This document shows positions 8,141 to 17,220 of a DNA stretch of 64,000 nucleotides, in pieces. The DNA lies in the NCBI RefSeq assembly GCF_036013955.1, contig NZ_CP107903.1, positions 558,001 to 622,000 on the forward strand, written 5' to 3'. The stretch's first letter is position 1. Every line of letters starts with the position of its first letter. The translations under genes and the position numbers were made by a program. The notes beneath the pieces are model-generated. The model had not been told where the DNA came from and searched no databases. It saw only the letters and a list, made by a program, of their open reading frames with translations. The DNA comes from Streptomyces sp. NBC_00459. Lineage in GTDB: Bacteria > Actinomycetota > Actinomycetes > Streptomycetales > Streptomycetaceae.

Positions 8141-9088
8141 GTGACCTTGCCCTCCCCCTTCATCCTGGTCGACCTCGACCGTGGACCGAATCCCGGCCTG
8201 GGAACGTCTGGAGTTACCGGGCGGATGCTCGTAGGCGTCGCGGAGAAACCTGTCGGGGTCGACGGCTGCTTCGACATCCTCCTCACCAACGAGCCCGATC
8301 CACCACGCCCCTGGGTCAGTTGCGCCGACGCGTACGCCACGGCCCGCCGTCTGGCGGAGATCGTCGCGGACCGTCCCGCCGCCTCGGTCGCCCTGACGCA
8401 GGTGCTGCGGATGGGTCCGGCGCTCGCACCGCCCGACCGTCTCGTGGCCGAGTCGCTCGCCTACTCGACGCTCCAGGCGTCGGCCGTCTTCCGCGCCTGG
8501 CTGGACTCGGCGCCCGCGCGTACGCCGCGGCCCTCCGCCGAGCCCGTCGCGCTGGCCCGTGACGCTGACAGCCTCTCCATCACGCTCGACCGGCCGCAGG
8601 CCCGCAACGCCATGGACGCCGGCACGCGGGACGCCCTGTGCGAGGCGCTCGAAGTCGCCGTACTCGACCCGTCGATCATCCGCGTCGACCTCTACGGCAA
8701 CGGGCCGGCCTTCTGCGCCGGCGGGGACCTGAGCGAGTTCGGCTCGGCCAGGGATCCCGCGCAGGCCCATCTGGTCCGGGTCCACCGCAGTCCGGCCGCC
8801 CTGCTCCAGCGGTGCGGCGCGCGGGTGACGGCCCATCTGCACGGCGCCTGTATCGGGGCGGGCATCGAGCTGACGGCGTTCGCGGGTCGGGTACTGGCCG
8901 CGCCGGACACGGTGATTCGCCTGCCCGAGGTGGGGATGGGGCTCATTCCGGGCGCGGGCGGCACGGCGAGCCTGCCGCTGCGGATCGGGCGGGAGCGGAC
9001 GGCGTACCTGGCGTTGTCGGGAGAGGCGCTGGGGGCCGGGGAGGCGCTTCGGTGGGGACTGGTCGACGAGGTCCTTCAGGGGGACTGA
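8141..9088 (+). CDS. Enoyl-CoA hydratase/isomerase with N-terminal extension
   Basis: A 315-residue crotonase. The core occupies about residues 145-315: SITLDRPQARNAMD, GNGPAFCAGGDLSEFG (oxyanion loop), GACIGAGIELTAF with the first catalytic Glu, and LPEVGMGLIPGAGGT with the second. Both glutamates of classical hydratases are therefore present. The C-terminal helical region is shorter than usual. The first 140 residues (LVDLDRG, then ADRPAASVALTQVLRM and ESLAYSTLQ) are unlike a standard crotonase and may be a second, degenerate crotonase-like or dimerisation domain. Start GTG 8141 was chosen because it directly follows a -10-like box; upstream in-frame codons lie antisense to the CoA transferase gene. 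Confidence 0.82.
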   Translation: MTLPSPFILVDLDRGPNPGLGTSGVTGRMLVGVAEKPVGVDGCFDILLTNEPDPPRPWVSCADAYATARRLAEIVADRPAASVALTQVLRMGPALAPPDRLVAESLAYSTLQASAVFRAWLDSAPARTPRPSAEPVALARDADSLSITLDRPQARNAMDAGTRDALCEALEVAVLDPSIIRVDLYGNGPAFCAGGDLSEFGSARDPAQAHLVRVHRSPAALLQRCGARVTAHLHGACIGAGIELTAFAGRVLAAPDTVIRLPEVGMGLIPGAGGTASLPLRIGRERTAYLALSGEALGAGEALRWGLVDEVLQGD

Positions 9089-9134
9089 GCGTTCCTCGCG
9101 ATGCGCGGTTCTGAGTCTGCGGCCGTCCGTGGCC

Positions 9135-9158
9135 GGTCGCGCAGTTCCCCGCGCCCCT
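9135..9158. repeat. 24-bp dispersed intergenic repeat, copy 1
   Basis: A 24-bp sequence, containing GCGCAGTTCCCCGCG, lies in the convergent spacer between the crotonase genes ending at 9088 and 9203. It is the exact reverse complement of 62053-62076, which lies in another convergent spacer. From memory this element is abundant in Streptomyces intergenic DNA, typically near gene ends, so it supports the genus assignment. Next to it, CGGCC-GTCCGT-GGCCG could form a small hairpin. Confidence 0.75.
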
Positions 9159-9202
9159 TGAGAGGTGCTCTACCGCGAGCCGGAATCGGTCGCCTCGCCC
9201 CG

Positions 9203-9934
9203 TCACTTTCCTGTCCACACCGGCGCCCTTCGCTCCGCGAACGCCCTCGCTCCCTCCGTCGCGTCGGCGCTGCGGAACACCGCCTCGATCTCGGCCGGTT
9301 CGGCCCAACGGCGTTCCCGCATCAGCTTCTTGGTCATCGCGACGCCCAACGGGCCGTTCTGTGCGATCCGTTCGGCGAGGGCAAGTGCCTCCGCACGGAC
9401 CGTGTCAGCCGGGACGACCCGGTTCACCAGGCCGATCTCCCGGGCCCTGGCCGCCGTGACCAGTTCACCGGTGAGGCCCATTTCCAGGGCGACAGCGAGC
9501 GGGACACGATCGGCGAGGGTGGTGGCGCCGCCCGCCGCGAAGAGGCCGCGTTTCACCTCAGCGACTCCGAGGTACGCGGTGTCGGCGGCGACCACCAGGT
9601 CGCAGGCCAGGGCGAGTTCGAACCCACCGGCCACAGCGGACCCGTTGAGGGCGGCGACGACCGGGGTGGCGACGCCCTCGCGGTGGAACCAGAGAAGGCC
9701 GTCGAAGCGGGCGCCGCGTGCGAACGCCTTCAGGTCCATGCCGGCACAGAAGGCCGGGCCCTCCCCGGTGAGAACGATCGCCCGGACGGCCGGGTCGGCA
9801 TCGGCCTCCTTGAGGACTGTCGACAGCTCGTCGAGGAGCTCAGGGTTCAGGGCGTTTCGCGCCTCGGGCCGGTTCATCGTCGCCACAAGGACGTCGCCCA
9901 CCCGTTCGGTCAGGACCAGGTCCTCCTGCGCCAT
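9203..9934 (-). CDS. Enoyl-CoA hydratase (crotonase family)
   Basis: A 243-residue crotonase with the full hydratase pattern: ATMNRPEARNALN, GEGPAFCAGMDL (oxyanion hole), GSAVAGGFELALACDL with the first Glu, and AEVKRGLFAAGG with the second. Length is close to the usual 255-260. The ATG at 9934 has a good AAGGGAG site six bases upstream; the long open frame running to 10348 has no homology there. It is the last gene of the leftward transporter operon, 32 bp after the small Cys-rich protein gene, so it may act on the imported compound after CoA activation. Confidence 0.92.
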   Translation of the reverse strand: MAQEDLVLTERVGDVLVATMNRPEARNALNPELLDELSTVLKEADADPAVRAIVLTGEGPAFCAGMDLKAFARGARFDGLLWFHREGVATPVVAALNGSAVAGGFELALACDLVVAADTAYLGVAEVKRGLFAAGGATTLADRVPLAVALEMGLTGELVTAARAREIGLVNRVVPADTVRAEALALAERIAQNGPLGVAMTKKLMRERRWAEPAEIEAVFRSADATEGARAFAERRAPVWTGK

Positions 9935-9966
9935 GACAACTCCCTTTCGAATAGAGGCGGTCCGGT

Positions 9967-10278
9967 TCAGTCGGACGCGGGCAGGGGCTTGGCCGCCTTG
10001 ATGGTCATCGGGGTGCCGTCGCAGGCCAGTTCGCCCGCTCCGGAGGCGGTGCAGAGCAGTTCGAGGGCGCCCGTGGCGTCCACGTACCGCTTGCCGATGA
10101 GGGTGCCCGAGCCGGTGTCCTTGACCTGCGGCACGGACGCCGCGGGCACCATGGGGGCGCCCGCGCAGGTGAGTTGGGGCTGGGCTTTCGCGGGGGCGCG
10201 GATCACCACCACGCGGGTGCCGCAGGCGGTGCTGGCGAGCTGGTTGCCGGGGCGCAGCGTCGATGCCGGGGTGGTCAT
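9967..10278 (-). CDS. Small protein with duplicated Cys-x-Gly-x-Pro-Met motif
   Basis: A 103-residue protein that I cannot assign to a named family. It has an internal repeat: Cys19 followed at Cys38 by CAGAPM, and Cys76 followed at Cys86 by CDGTPM. Four cysteines in two similar blocks suggest a metal-binding or redox knuckle, but no function is known to me. It has no signal peptide or membrane segment. Start ATG 10278 follows AAAGGGA. It sits between the 120-residue membrane protein gene and a crotonase gene, downstream of livF, and probably belongs to the same transcript. Confidence 0.75.
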   Translation of the reverse strand: MTTPASTLRPGNQLASTACGTRVVVIRAPAKAQPQLTCAGAPMVPAASVPQVKDTGSGTLIGKRYVDATGALELLCTASGAGELACDGTPMTIKAAKPLPASD

Positions 10279-10370
10279 GGCCTGGGTCCCTTTCGAGCGG
10301 ACGGTCGGGGTCGCGCGGATGGCCGGGGACGCGGGGTCGTTCCGCCACCCGGAGTTGTCGCCTCCCGGAG

Positions 10371-10729
10371 TCACTCCGGGTCGCGCAGCCGGTCCGGGTC
10401 GCGCAGTCGTTCCGCGAGGAGGCTGACGTCGTACGACTGGCGGGCCATCCAGAACCGCAGGAAGCCGGTGAGGGAGTAGCGCAGGAACAGCGCCGAGCCC
10501 ACCACTCCGGCGGCGATTCCGGCGAGGCCGAGAGCGAGGCCGTCGTTCTGGACCAGGGGGTCGAGGGTGTTGTGGGCGACCAGGTAGCCGGAGGCGCCGA
10601 GGATCAGGCCGAGCGCCATCAGGGCTCCGCCGAGGCGCAGCCAGAGACCGGAGCGGGCGGCGGCCGGGTCGGGGATCTTCAGTTCGGTCAGTTCGCGGAC
10701 GAAGCGGTCCGCACGTGGCTCGGTGGACG

Positions 10730-10733
<4 letters not shown>
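10371..10733 (-). CDS. Small two-helix membrane protein in Liv operon
   Basis: A 120-residue protein with two hydrophobic segments, about residues 30-52 (LGGALMALGLILGASGYLVA) and 67-88 (GLAGIAAGVVGSALFLRYSL), flanked by charged, probably cytosolic ends. No known domain is recognised. The ATG overlaps the livF stop by 4 bp (ATGA), so it is translated together with the transporter ATPase. It could be an accessory subunit of the importer or an unrelated inner-membrane protein of the pathway. It ends with an RDPDRLRDPE-type charged tail. Confidence 0.78.
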
Positions 10734-11433
<700 letters not shown>

Positions 11434-11437
<4 letters not shown>

Positions 11438-12144
11438 GCGTCCCCCAGATAGGCGGCAAGGACCGTCTCGTCGTTGCGGATCACCTCGGGTGGGCCGACG
11501 GCGATGACCTTCCCCAGGTCGAGGACGTACACGTCGTCGCACACACTCATGACGAGGCTCATGTCGTGTTCGACGAGGACGACCGCGGTGCCGTCGTCGG
11601 CGAGTGAGCGCAGAAGGGCCGCGAAGCGCTCGGTCTCCTCGGCGTCCTGTCCGGCGGCGGGTTCGTCGAGCAGGAGCACCTTGGGGCGCAGTGCCAGCGC
11701 CCGGCCGACCTCGACGAGACGGCCGACACCGGTGGGCAGGCTGTCGGGGGCGGTGTCGGCGATGCCGGTGAGCCCGAGCCGGTCGAGGATCTCCGTGACG
11801 ACGGCGACCGCGCGCGGCCGTTCGGGGCCGAGTTCGGCGGCGACGAGCAGGTTGTCGCGGACGCTGAGCCGGCCGAACAGTTCCAACCGCTGGAACGTAC
11901 GGGCGAGTCCACAGTGGGCGCGGGCGGAGGGGCGCATCCGGGTGACATCCCGGTCGCCGAGGAGGACCCGCCCCGAGGACGGTCTGCGCAGCCCGGAAGC
12001 GACGTCGAACAGGGTGCTCTTTCCTGCCCCGTTGGGCCCGATGAGCCCGGTGACACGGCCGGGCTCGGCGGTCATGCCGACCCCGTCCAGCGCCCGGTTC
12101 CCACCGAAGGAAACCGTCACTCCACTAACTCGCAGCGACGCCAC
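11434..12144 (-). CDS. livG: Branched-chain-type ABC transporter ATP-binding protein LivG
   Basis: A 236-residue ABC ATPase with Walker A GPNGAGKST, the ARTFQRLELFGRLSVRDN segment characteristic of LivG, Walker B KVLLLDEPAAGQD and the VEHDMSLVMSVCD H-loop. The signature motif is degenerate: LPTGVGRLVEVGRAL stands where LivG proteins have LSxGxxRxLE, so the Ser that contacts ATP is replaced. LivF keeps a normal signature, so the pair may be an asymmetric ATPase. Start GTG 12144 has GGGGAGG upstream and lies inside the permease gene (20-bp overlap). Confidence 0.92.
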
Positions 12145-14239
12145 GGGCCAGCACCTCCCCGTCCTCCGGGCGCCAGGCACGCCGTACGCCCCACCACTCG
12201 ACCGGAATCTCCGGCTCGGCCGCCGGTGCCTGCCGGACACCCGCCCATGTCCGTAGTGCCAGTGCCACGACGACGGCTCCGCCCAGGAAGGTCCAGCCGT
12301 CGATGACGTCGCCGAGGCGCAGCAGCCAGGCCGTGACCAGCCAGGCGACGAGCGCCGTGAGCGCGACGCGGTCACGGCCGAGCGGCTCCCACTGGCGCCG
12401 GAGGTGGGACGAGATGCCGTCCGGGCTCTTGCCCAGGCCCATGCCTGCGAGGGCGGGCAGCAGGGCGACCGGATTCTGCAGCGCGGGCGCCACCACGATC
12501 AGGGCGTTGGTCGGTCCGACGAGGGCCGTACCGGTGAACAGGCCGTTGCCGACCGCGCCGAGGCCGCCGATCACCGCGACCAGGAAGATCGGCAGTCCGG
12601 CCACGAGGTTGAACTGGTCGGGGGTGATGGCCCGTTGCTGCATTCCGTAGAGCGCACCGCCGAGGCCCGCGATCCCGGACGCCAGCGCGAACACGAGCAC
12701 CTTGGCGACGAGCAGGTTGCCGCCGAGGGTGGCGTAGGCGGCCTCGCTGTCGCGCAGGGCGATCAGCCGCCGTCCGAACCGGCCCCGCCGCAGCGCCGCC
12801 ACACCGATCGACGCGAGGGCGAGACAGACCGCGGCGAGCACCATCAGCTCCTCCCCGCTGTCCAGCCGCAGCCCGAACAGCGAGGGCCCGGTCACTTCGA
12901 CCGAGCCCTGGTCGAACAGCGCGATCTCGACACCGAAGACATGGAACGCGGGGAGGGTGAAGATCCAGCGGTCGAGTACGACGGCGAAGGCGGCGGTCCC
13001 CAGCGCCAGGTACACACCGGACAGCCGCAGCGCGGGCAGCGCGATCAGTGCCCCGGCGACCGCCGAGACCAGCACCGCCAGACCCAGCGCCCACAGCTGA
13101 CCGTGGTCCCCGAAGTGCGCCCAGACGACCGCGCCGATCCCGGCCATGCTCAGCTGGCACAGGGAGATCTGGCCCGCGTAACCGGTCAGGGGGACGTACG
13201 AGAGGGCCACCACGCCGAGCGCGAAGACCGGCCCGTAGGTGATGAGGTCGGCCTCGCCGAGCATCGAGGCCAGCACGATGCCGAACGCGACGGTCGCCGC
13301 GGCGAAGACCAGCGTGCCGCGTGGCGTGGGCACCGGGACCGGGGCCAGCCGTCGGTCGCGTCCGCGCAGCCGCCGGTGCGGGAACAGCAGCAGGGCGATG
13401 AAGAGGAGCAGTGCGGGGGCGGCCAGGCGCAGGCCGGGCAGGTAGTCGTTCTGCGGCAGGTAGCCGGTCAGATAGCTCTCCGTGCAGCCGATGACGACGG
13501 CCCCGATGAAGGTGAGCGGCACGCTGCGCAGCCGGCCGAAGACGGCTGCGGTGTAGGCGCTGACGATCAGCAGGGAGAGCTGCGCCGCGTCGAGGGTGAC
13601 GCTCGGTGCGATCAAGATGCCGCCGAGCGCGGCGAGTTGGGTGCCCATGATCCAGGCGGCCTTGTTGGCCCGTACGGGATCGGCGCCGGTGAGTCCGACG
13701 AGTGCGCGGTCGTCGACGGTGGCGCGCATCTCGGCGCCGGCGCGGGTGCGGTAGAGCAGGACGCGCAGTCCGGCGGCGACCGCGAGGGCCACGCCCATGG
13801 TGATGGCCTGGTGCCAGGTGACGGCTGCCGGACCGATGTGGAAGGGGGCGCGGTCGGCGAGGAAGGCGGGCAGCGGCCGGGCCACGTTCGGGTCCCAGAT
13901 CCAGCGGGCGACCCCGATGAGTCCGCTGAGCAGCGCGACCGTCATCACCAGCCGTTCCGCCTCGCCGAGCGCCTGGACCGGCCGCAGGATGAACCGCTCG
14001 ACGAGCAGTCCGAACGCCGGAGCGAGCAGGAGCAGTACGACGGCCAGCGCGACCGGCACCGGCCAGCCCCAGCCGACGGTGAGCTGCCAGTAGGTGAAGG
14101 CCGAGAACATGCCCGCGGCGCCGTGCGCGAAGTTGAAGACGCCGGTGGTGGTGTAGGTGAGTACGAGGCCGCTGCCGATGACCGCGTAGATCGCGGCGGT
14201 GCTGAGGCCGACGATGCCGAAGGTGAGGAACTGGTCCAT
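12125..14239 (-). CDS. Fused LivH-LivM ABC permease
   Basis: A 704-residue membrane protein that joins both permease subunits of a branched-chain-type importer. Residues 1-290 are LivH-like (GLSTAAIYAVIGSGLVLTY, FNFAHGAAGMFSAF, TRAGAEMRATVDD). After a basic linker (HRRLRGRDRRL), residues 305-600 are LivM-like (LTGYAGQISLCQLSMAGIGA, ALRLSGVYLALGTAAFAVV, LRDSEAAYATLGGNL). About 16-18 membrane segments are expected. Two more hydrophobic segments (about 625-665) and a polar tail follow. It is first in the leftward operon livHM-livG-livF. The matching lipoprotein is not adjacent but is probably the one at 42802-44172. Confidence 0.9.
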   Translation of the reverse strand: MDQFLTFGIVGLSTAAIYAVIGSGLVLTYTTTGVFNFAHGAAGMFSAFTYWQLTVGWGWPVPVALAVVLLLLAPAFGLLVERFILRPVQALGEAERLVMTVALLSGLIGVARWIWDPNVARPLPAFLADRAPFHIGPAAVTWHQAITMGVALAVAAGLRVLLYRTRAGAEMRATVDDRALVGLTGADPVRANKAAWIMGTQLAALGGILIAPSVTLDAAQLSLLIVSAYTAAVFGRLRSVPLTFIGAVVIGCTESYLTGYLPQNDYLPGLRLAAPALLLFIALLLFPHRRLRGRDRRLAPVPVPTPRGTLVFAAATVAFGIVLASMLGEADLITYGPVFALGVVALSYVPLTGYAGQISLCQLSMAGIGAVVWAHFGDHGQLWALGLAVLVSAVAGALIALPALRLSGVYLALGTAAFAVVLDRWIFTLPAFHVFGVEIALFDQGSVEVTGPSLFGLRLDSGEELMVLAAVCLALASIGVAALRRGRFGRRLIALRDSEAAYATLGGNLLVAKVLVFALASGIAGLGGALYGMQQRAITPDQFNLVAGLPIFLVAVIGGLGAVGNGLFTGTALVGPTNALIVVAPALQNPVALLPALAGMGLGKSPDGISSHLRRQWEPLGRDRVALTALVAWLVTAWLLRLGDVIDGWTFLGGAVVVALALRTWAGVRQAPAAEPEIPVEWWGVRRAWRPEDGEVLARGVAAS

Positions 14240-14305
14240 GACGCGCCGTCACTCGATGTCGGGGTCGGCCGACCGAGTGGTCCCCTCTCTGGGGGTGGAA
14301 ACTAG

Positions 14306-14333
14306 CTTCTCAATTGGAGAGAATCAAGCATTC
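14306..14333. promoter_or_regulatory. Imperfect operator-like sequence in divergent spacer
   Basis: The 114-bp spacer between the permease gene and the PPOX gene contains CTTCTC-AATTGGA-GAGAAT followed by GAAT-CAAGC-ATTC. These are half-sites of the island's GAGAAT/ATTCTC palindrome but with wrong spacing (7 or 5 instead of 3). It may be a weak or variant binding site of the same regulator, serving the transporter operon and the PPOX gene. Confidence 0.35.
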
Positions 14334-14353
14334 GGACAATGCTGGGAGAAACG

Positions 14354-14824
14354 ATGACCGGACAGCGCAGGGGAACCGCGATCGCCATGACCGAGCCGGA
14401 AAGGGACGCGTTTCTGCGCACCCGGCCCATATGCCGGGTGGCCACCGTCGGGGCGGGCGGACACCCCCACGTCAGTGCCCTGTGGTTCGTGTGGGACGGG
14501 ACGGCCCTGTGGCTCAACTCGCTGGTCCGCAGCCAGCGTTGGACCGACCTGGACCGGGATCCGCGGATCGGCGTGATCGTCGACGACGGGGGCTCCGACT
14601 TCACGCGACTGCGGGGCGTGGAGCTGCGGGGCCGCGTGGAGGTGATCGGCGAGACCCCCCGGAAGGGGGCACCCGTGGATGAACTCCGGGAGCCGGAACG
14701 GCTGTTCGCGGACAAGTACGCGGACGGCCGCGACTTCCCGTACGACGGGCGGCACGCCTGGCTTCGGGTGACGGCGGAGAAGGTGGTGAGCTGGGACTTC
14801 TCGAAACTGCGGCGGGACCGTTGA
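14354..14824 (+). CDS. PPOX-class (pyridoxamine-phosphate-oxidase-fold) protein
   Basis: A 156-residue split-barrel flavin/F420-binding protein. The typical elements are FLRTRPICRVATVGAGGHPHVSAL-type strand pairs, LWFVWDGTALWLNS and DDGGSDFTRLRGVELRGRVEV. Actinobacterial relatives bind F420, FMN or heme and act as reductases or oxidases. The start was set at ATG 14354 because GGGAGAA lies just upstream; the in-frame ATG at 14339 would put that site inside the gene. It opens rightward operon E, ahead of a SnoaL-like protein gene and a dehydrogenase pair, with an imperfect operator-like sequence just upstream. Its reaction is unknown. Confidence 0.82.
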   Translation: MTGQRRGTAIAMTEPERDAFLRTRPICRVATVGAGGHPHVSALWFVWDGTALWLNSLVRSQRWTDLDRDPRIGVIVDDGGSDFTRLRGVELRGRVEVIGETPRKGAPVDELREPERLFADKYADGRDFPYDGRHAWLRVTAEKVVSWDFSKLRRDR

Positions 14825-14864
14825 CGCCTTCACGACCTCCATGAGAACCTTCCGCTCACTTTGA

Positions 14865-14879
14865 GAGAATGGAATTCTC
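14865..14879. promoter_or_regulatory. Operator palindrome GAGAAT-GGA-ATTCTC
   Basis: A perfect 6-3-6 core of the island-wide palindrome, ending one base before the ATG of the SnoaL-like gene at 14881. Outer flanking bases do not match the 7-bp arms. A bound repressor would cover the start region of the downstream gene or an internal promoter between the PPOX and SnoaL-like genes. Confidence 0.7.
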
Positions 14880-14880
14880 A

Positions 14881-15300
14881 ATGTCCACTGACGACCTGAT
14901 GGACATCCAGCAACTGCTGGCCCGGTACGCGGTGTACATCACCCAGGGGAACCTGGACGGCGTGCTCGCGGTCTTCACCCCCGACGGGACCTACAGCGCC
15001 TTCGGCGACACCTACGCCCTCGACGAGTTCCCGGCACTGGTCGCGGCGGCGCCCAAGGGTCTCTTCCTCACCGGGACGGCCGTCGTCGAGCCGGGCGCGG
15101 ACGAGAACTCCGCGTCCGGCACACAGCCCCTGTGCTTCGTCGACCACACCACCCACGATCTGCGCATCGGCTACTACAACGACACCTACGCGCGCACCGC
15201 CGACGGCTGGCGGTTGCGCACCCGCGCCATGACGTTCATCCGCCGCAGCGGCGCGCACGACTCGGGACGCCCGCACGCCTACCAGCGCCCGGGGACATGA
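14881..15300 (+). CDS. SnoaL-like / NTF2-fold protein
   Basis: A 139-residue cone-barrel (NTF2-like, SnoaL_4) protein. The family start DLMDIQQLLARYAVYITQG, then VLAVFTPDGTYS, HTTHDLRIGYYNDTYARTADGWR and the strand MTFIRRSG match the fold. Related proteins include ketosteroid-isomerase-like and small dehydratase or hydrolase subunits; here the activity is unknown. An alternative in-frame ATG at 14869 lies inside the operator palindrome, so 14881 is preferred. The stop overlaps the next ATG (ATGA). Association with an acyl-CoA dehydrogenase pair suggests isomerisation or hydration of the dehydrogenated product. Confidence 0.85.
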   Translation: MSTDDLMDIQQLLARYAVYITQGNLDGVLAVFTPDGTYSAFGDTYALDEFPALVAAAPKGLFLTGTAVVEPGADENSASGTQPLCFVDHTTHDLRIGYYNDTYARTADGWRLRTRAMTFIRRSGAHDSGRPHAYQRPGT

Positions 15301-16397
15301 ACGTCACCGAGTTCCGCACGGACCTGCGGCGCTGGCTCGACACGAACGACCTCTCCCCCGGCCCCGGAGACTCGCTCGACGCGCAGGTCGCGCAGCTCGC
15401 CCGGGTCCGGCGCGCGCTGTACGAGGCCGGGTGGATGCGGTACGGGTGGCCCGCCGAGGTGAGGGGGCTGGGCGGGCCCGCCGTACTGCGCGCGGTACTC
15501 GGCGAGGAGGTCGCCACCCGGGGCCTGGCCGAGCCAGGGATCTACTCCATGGTCGAGGTCCTGGCCCCGACGATGATCTCGTACGCGCGTCCGGAGCTGG
15601 CCGCCGAGACGGTCCCGCTGCTGCTCGGCGGACGGGAACAGTGGTGCCAGGGCTTCTCCGAACCGGGCTCGGGCAGCGACCTGGCCTCGATCACCACCAG
15701 GGCCGTCCCCCGGGGCGACGACTGGGTGGTGACGGGCCAGAAGGTGTGGACGAGCCTCGCCCAGTACTCCGCCCGCTGTGTCCTGCTCACCCGCACGGCC
15801 CCCGGCCACGCGGGCATCACCGCGTTCTTCGTCGACATGGACACCCCGGGGATCACCGTCCGCCCGCTGCGCACGATGCACGGCGTGGACGAGTTCGCGG
15901 AGGTGTTCTTCGACGACGTGGTCGTCCCCGGCGACCGGATGCTGGGCCGCCCGGGCGACGGCTGGCAGCTGGCCATGGACCTGCTGCCGCACGAGCGCTC
16001 GACGTGCTTCTGGCACCGGATCGCCCACCTCTACACCCGACTCGACCACCTGCTGGAGCAGACGCCCGCAGCCCGCTCCGCCCAGGACGACGACACCCTC
16101 GGCGCCACATACCTCGCCCTGCACACCGTCCGCTGCCGCTCCCACGCGACACAGCGACGCCTGGCGGAAGGGGAGCACCTGGGCCCGGAGACCTCGGTCG
16201 ACAAAGTCCTGCTGGCCACGGCGGAGCAACAACTCTACGACACCGTACGGGACTTGCTGCCCGGCGTGCTGGAGCTGACGGAGACGTCCTGGCGGTCGGA
16301 GTACCTGTACTCGCGCGCGGCGACCATCTACGGCGGTACCGCCGAGATCCAGCGGAACATCATCGCCCGCCGGTTGCTGAACCTCGGAAGGGAGTAG
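15297..16397 (+). CDS. Acyl-CoA dehydrogenase, large subunit of an unequal pair
   Basis: A 366-residue acyl-CoA dehydrogenase with FSEPGSGSDLASITTRA, VTGQKVWTSLAQYS and the C-terminal TIYGGTAEIQRNIIARRLL. In MCAD-type enzymes the Glu base is in YEGT; here the segment is YGGT, as in heteromeric mycobacterial FadE proteins of cholesterol breakdown. Start ATG 15297 overlaps the SnoaL-like stop. It is followed after 2 bp by a shorter, divergent dehydrogenase gene. The two probably form an alpha2beta2 enzyme like the FadE26-FadE27 type, acting on a bulky or cyclic acyl-CoA. Confidence 0.92.
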   Translation: MNVTEFRTDLRRWLDTNDLSPGPGDSLDAQVAQLARVRRALYEAGWMRYGWPAEVRGLGGPAVLRAVLGEEVATRGLAEPGIYSMVEVLAPTMISYARPELAAETVPLLLGGREQWCQGFSEPGSGSDLASITTRAVPRGDDWVVTGQKVWTSLAQYSARCVLLTRTAPGHAGITAFFVDMDTPGITVRPLRTMHGVDEFAEVFFDDVVVPGDRMLGRPGDGWQLAMDLLPHERSTCFWHRIAHLYTRLDHLLEQTPAARSAQDDDTLGATYLALHTVRCRSHATQRRLAEGEHLGPETSVDKVLLATAEQQLYDTVRDLLPGVLELTETSWRSEYLYSRAATIYGGTAEIQRNIIARRLLNLGRE

Positions 16398-16399
16398 TC

Positions 16400-17188
16400 A
16401 TGGACGCCGCCGAACAGGACCTGCTCGCCGGGACACTCCGCAAGACGATGGCGACGGCCACGGGTCCGGCGCTCGACACCGCGCTGACCGACCTCGGCTG
16501 GGCCGACCTGCTGACGGAGGTGCCCGAGGTCGCTGTCCCGCTCGTCTTCCGGCTGCTGGGCGAGACCGGCGCCCACGCCCCGCTCCTCAACGACGTGGTG
16601 CTGCACGCGGCCGGCCGAACGATCGGCGGCACGCTGCCGGTGCCGTACACGGGCGGCTCGTGGGTGGTGTGGGAGCGTGGTGGGGGCGAGAGGCAGGATC
16701 TCTGCCTCGACGGTGAACTGCCCTTGCGGGTCTGCCCTGTCGGGGAGCCTGTGCCACTCGGCGCAGGTCGGCGGGCGCTCGGCTGGTGGCTGCTGGGCAC
16801 CGGGCGGGCCATGCTCACGCTGGCCAGGACGCACGTGCTGGACCGGACCCAGTTCGGCCGGCCCCTCGCTTCCTTCCAGGCCGTACGGCACCGGCTCGCG
16901 GAGACACTCGTCGCCCTCGACGGCGCCGAGGCGACTCTCGTGGCCGCCGACGACGACCTCGGCGCGCTGCTGGCCAAGGCCGCGGCCGGGCGGGCGGCGC
17001 TGACCGCGGCCCGGCACTGCCAGCAGGTCCTGGGCGGTATCGGCTTCACCGCCGAGCACGATCTGCACCGGCATGTCCGGCGAACACTCGTACTGGACGG
17101 ACTGCTGGGCAGTTCACGGGAGTTGACACGGGAGGCGGGCGCGCTCGTACGGGAGGGGCGGTCGGCTCCTCGGCTGGTTCAGCTCTGA
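16400..17188 (+). CDS. Acyl-CoA dehydrogenase, small partner subunit
   Basis: A 262-residue acyl-CoA dehydrogenase-like protein, about two thirds of normal length. The C-terminal helical domain is recognisable: HVLDRTQFGRPLASFQAVRHRLAE (Arg/Gln FAD contacts) and HCQQVLGGIGFTAEHDLHRHVRR. The N-terminal domain is short and lacks the EPGxGSD substrate loop. This is the usual look of the second subunit of heteromeric FadE enzymes. The ATG at 16400 has GGAAGGGAG upstream. A similar short protein, at 54033-54884, is paired with 52888-54036. Confidence 0.87.
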   Translation: MDAAEQDLLAGTLRKTMATATGPALDTALTDLGWADLLTEVPEVAVPLVFRLLGETGAHAPLLNDVVLHAAGRTIGGTLPVPYTGGSWVVWERGGGERQDLCLDGELPLRVCPVGEPVPLGAGRRALGWWLLGTGRAMLTLARTHVLDRTQFGRPLASFQAVRHRLAETLVALDGAEATLVAADDDLGALLAKAAAGRAALTAARHCQQVLGGIGFTAEHDLHRHVRRTLVLDGLLGSSRELTREAGALVREGRSAPRLVQL

Positions 17189-17220
17189 CACCCACCCTCC
17201 TTCTCACCTTGGGAGCCCCT

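Noticed and set aside
12404..14305. 633-codon plus-strand open frame opposite the LivHM permease
   Set aside because: The product is Gly/Asp/Gln/Arg-rich with no domain, while the opposite strand encodes an obvious membrane permease.
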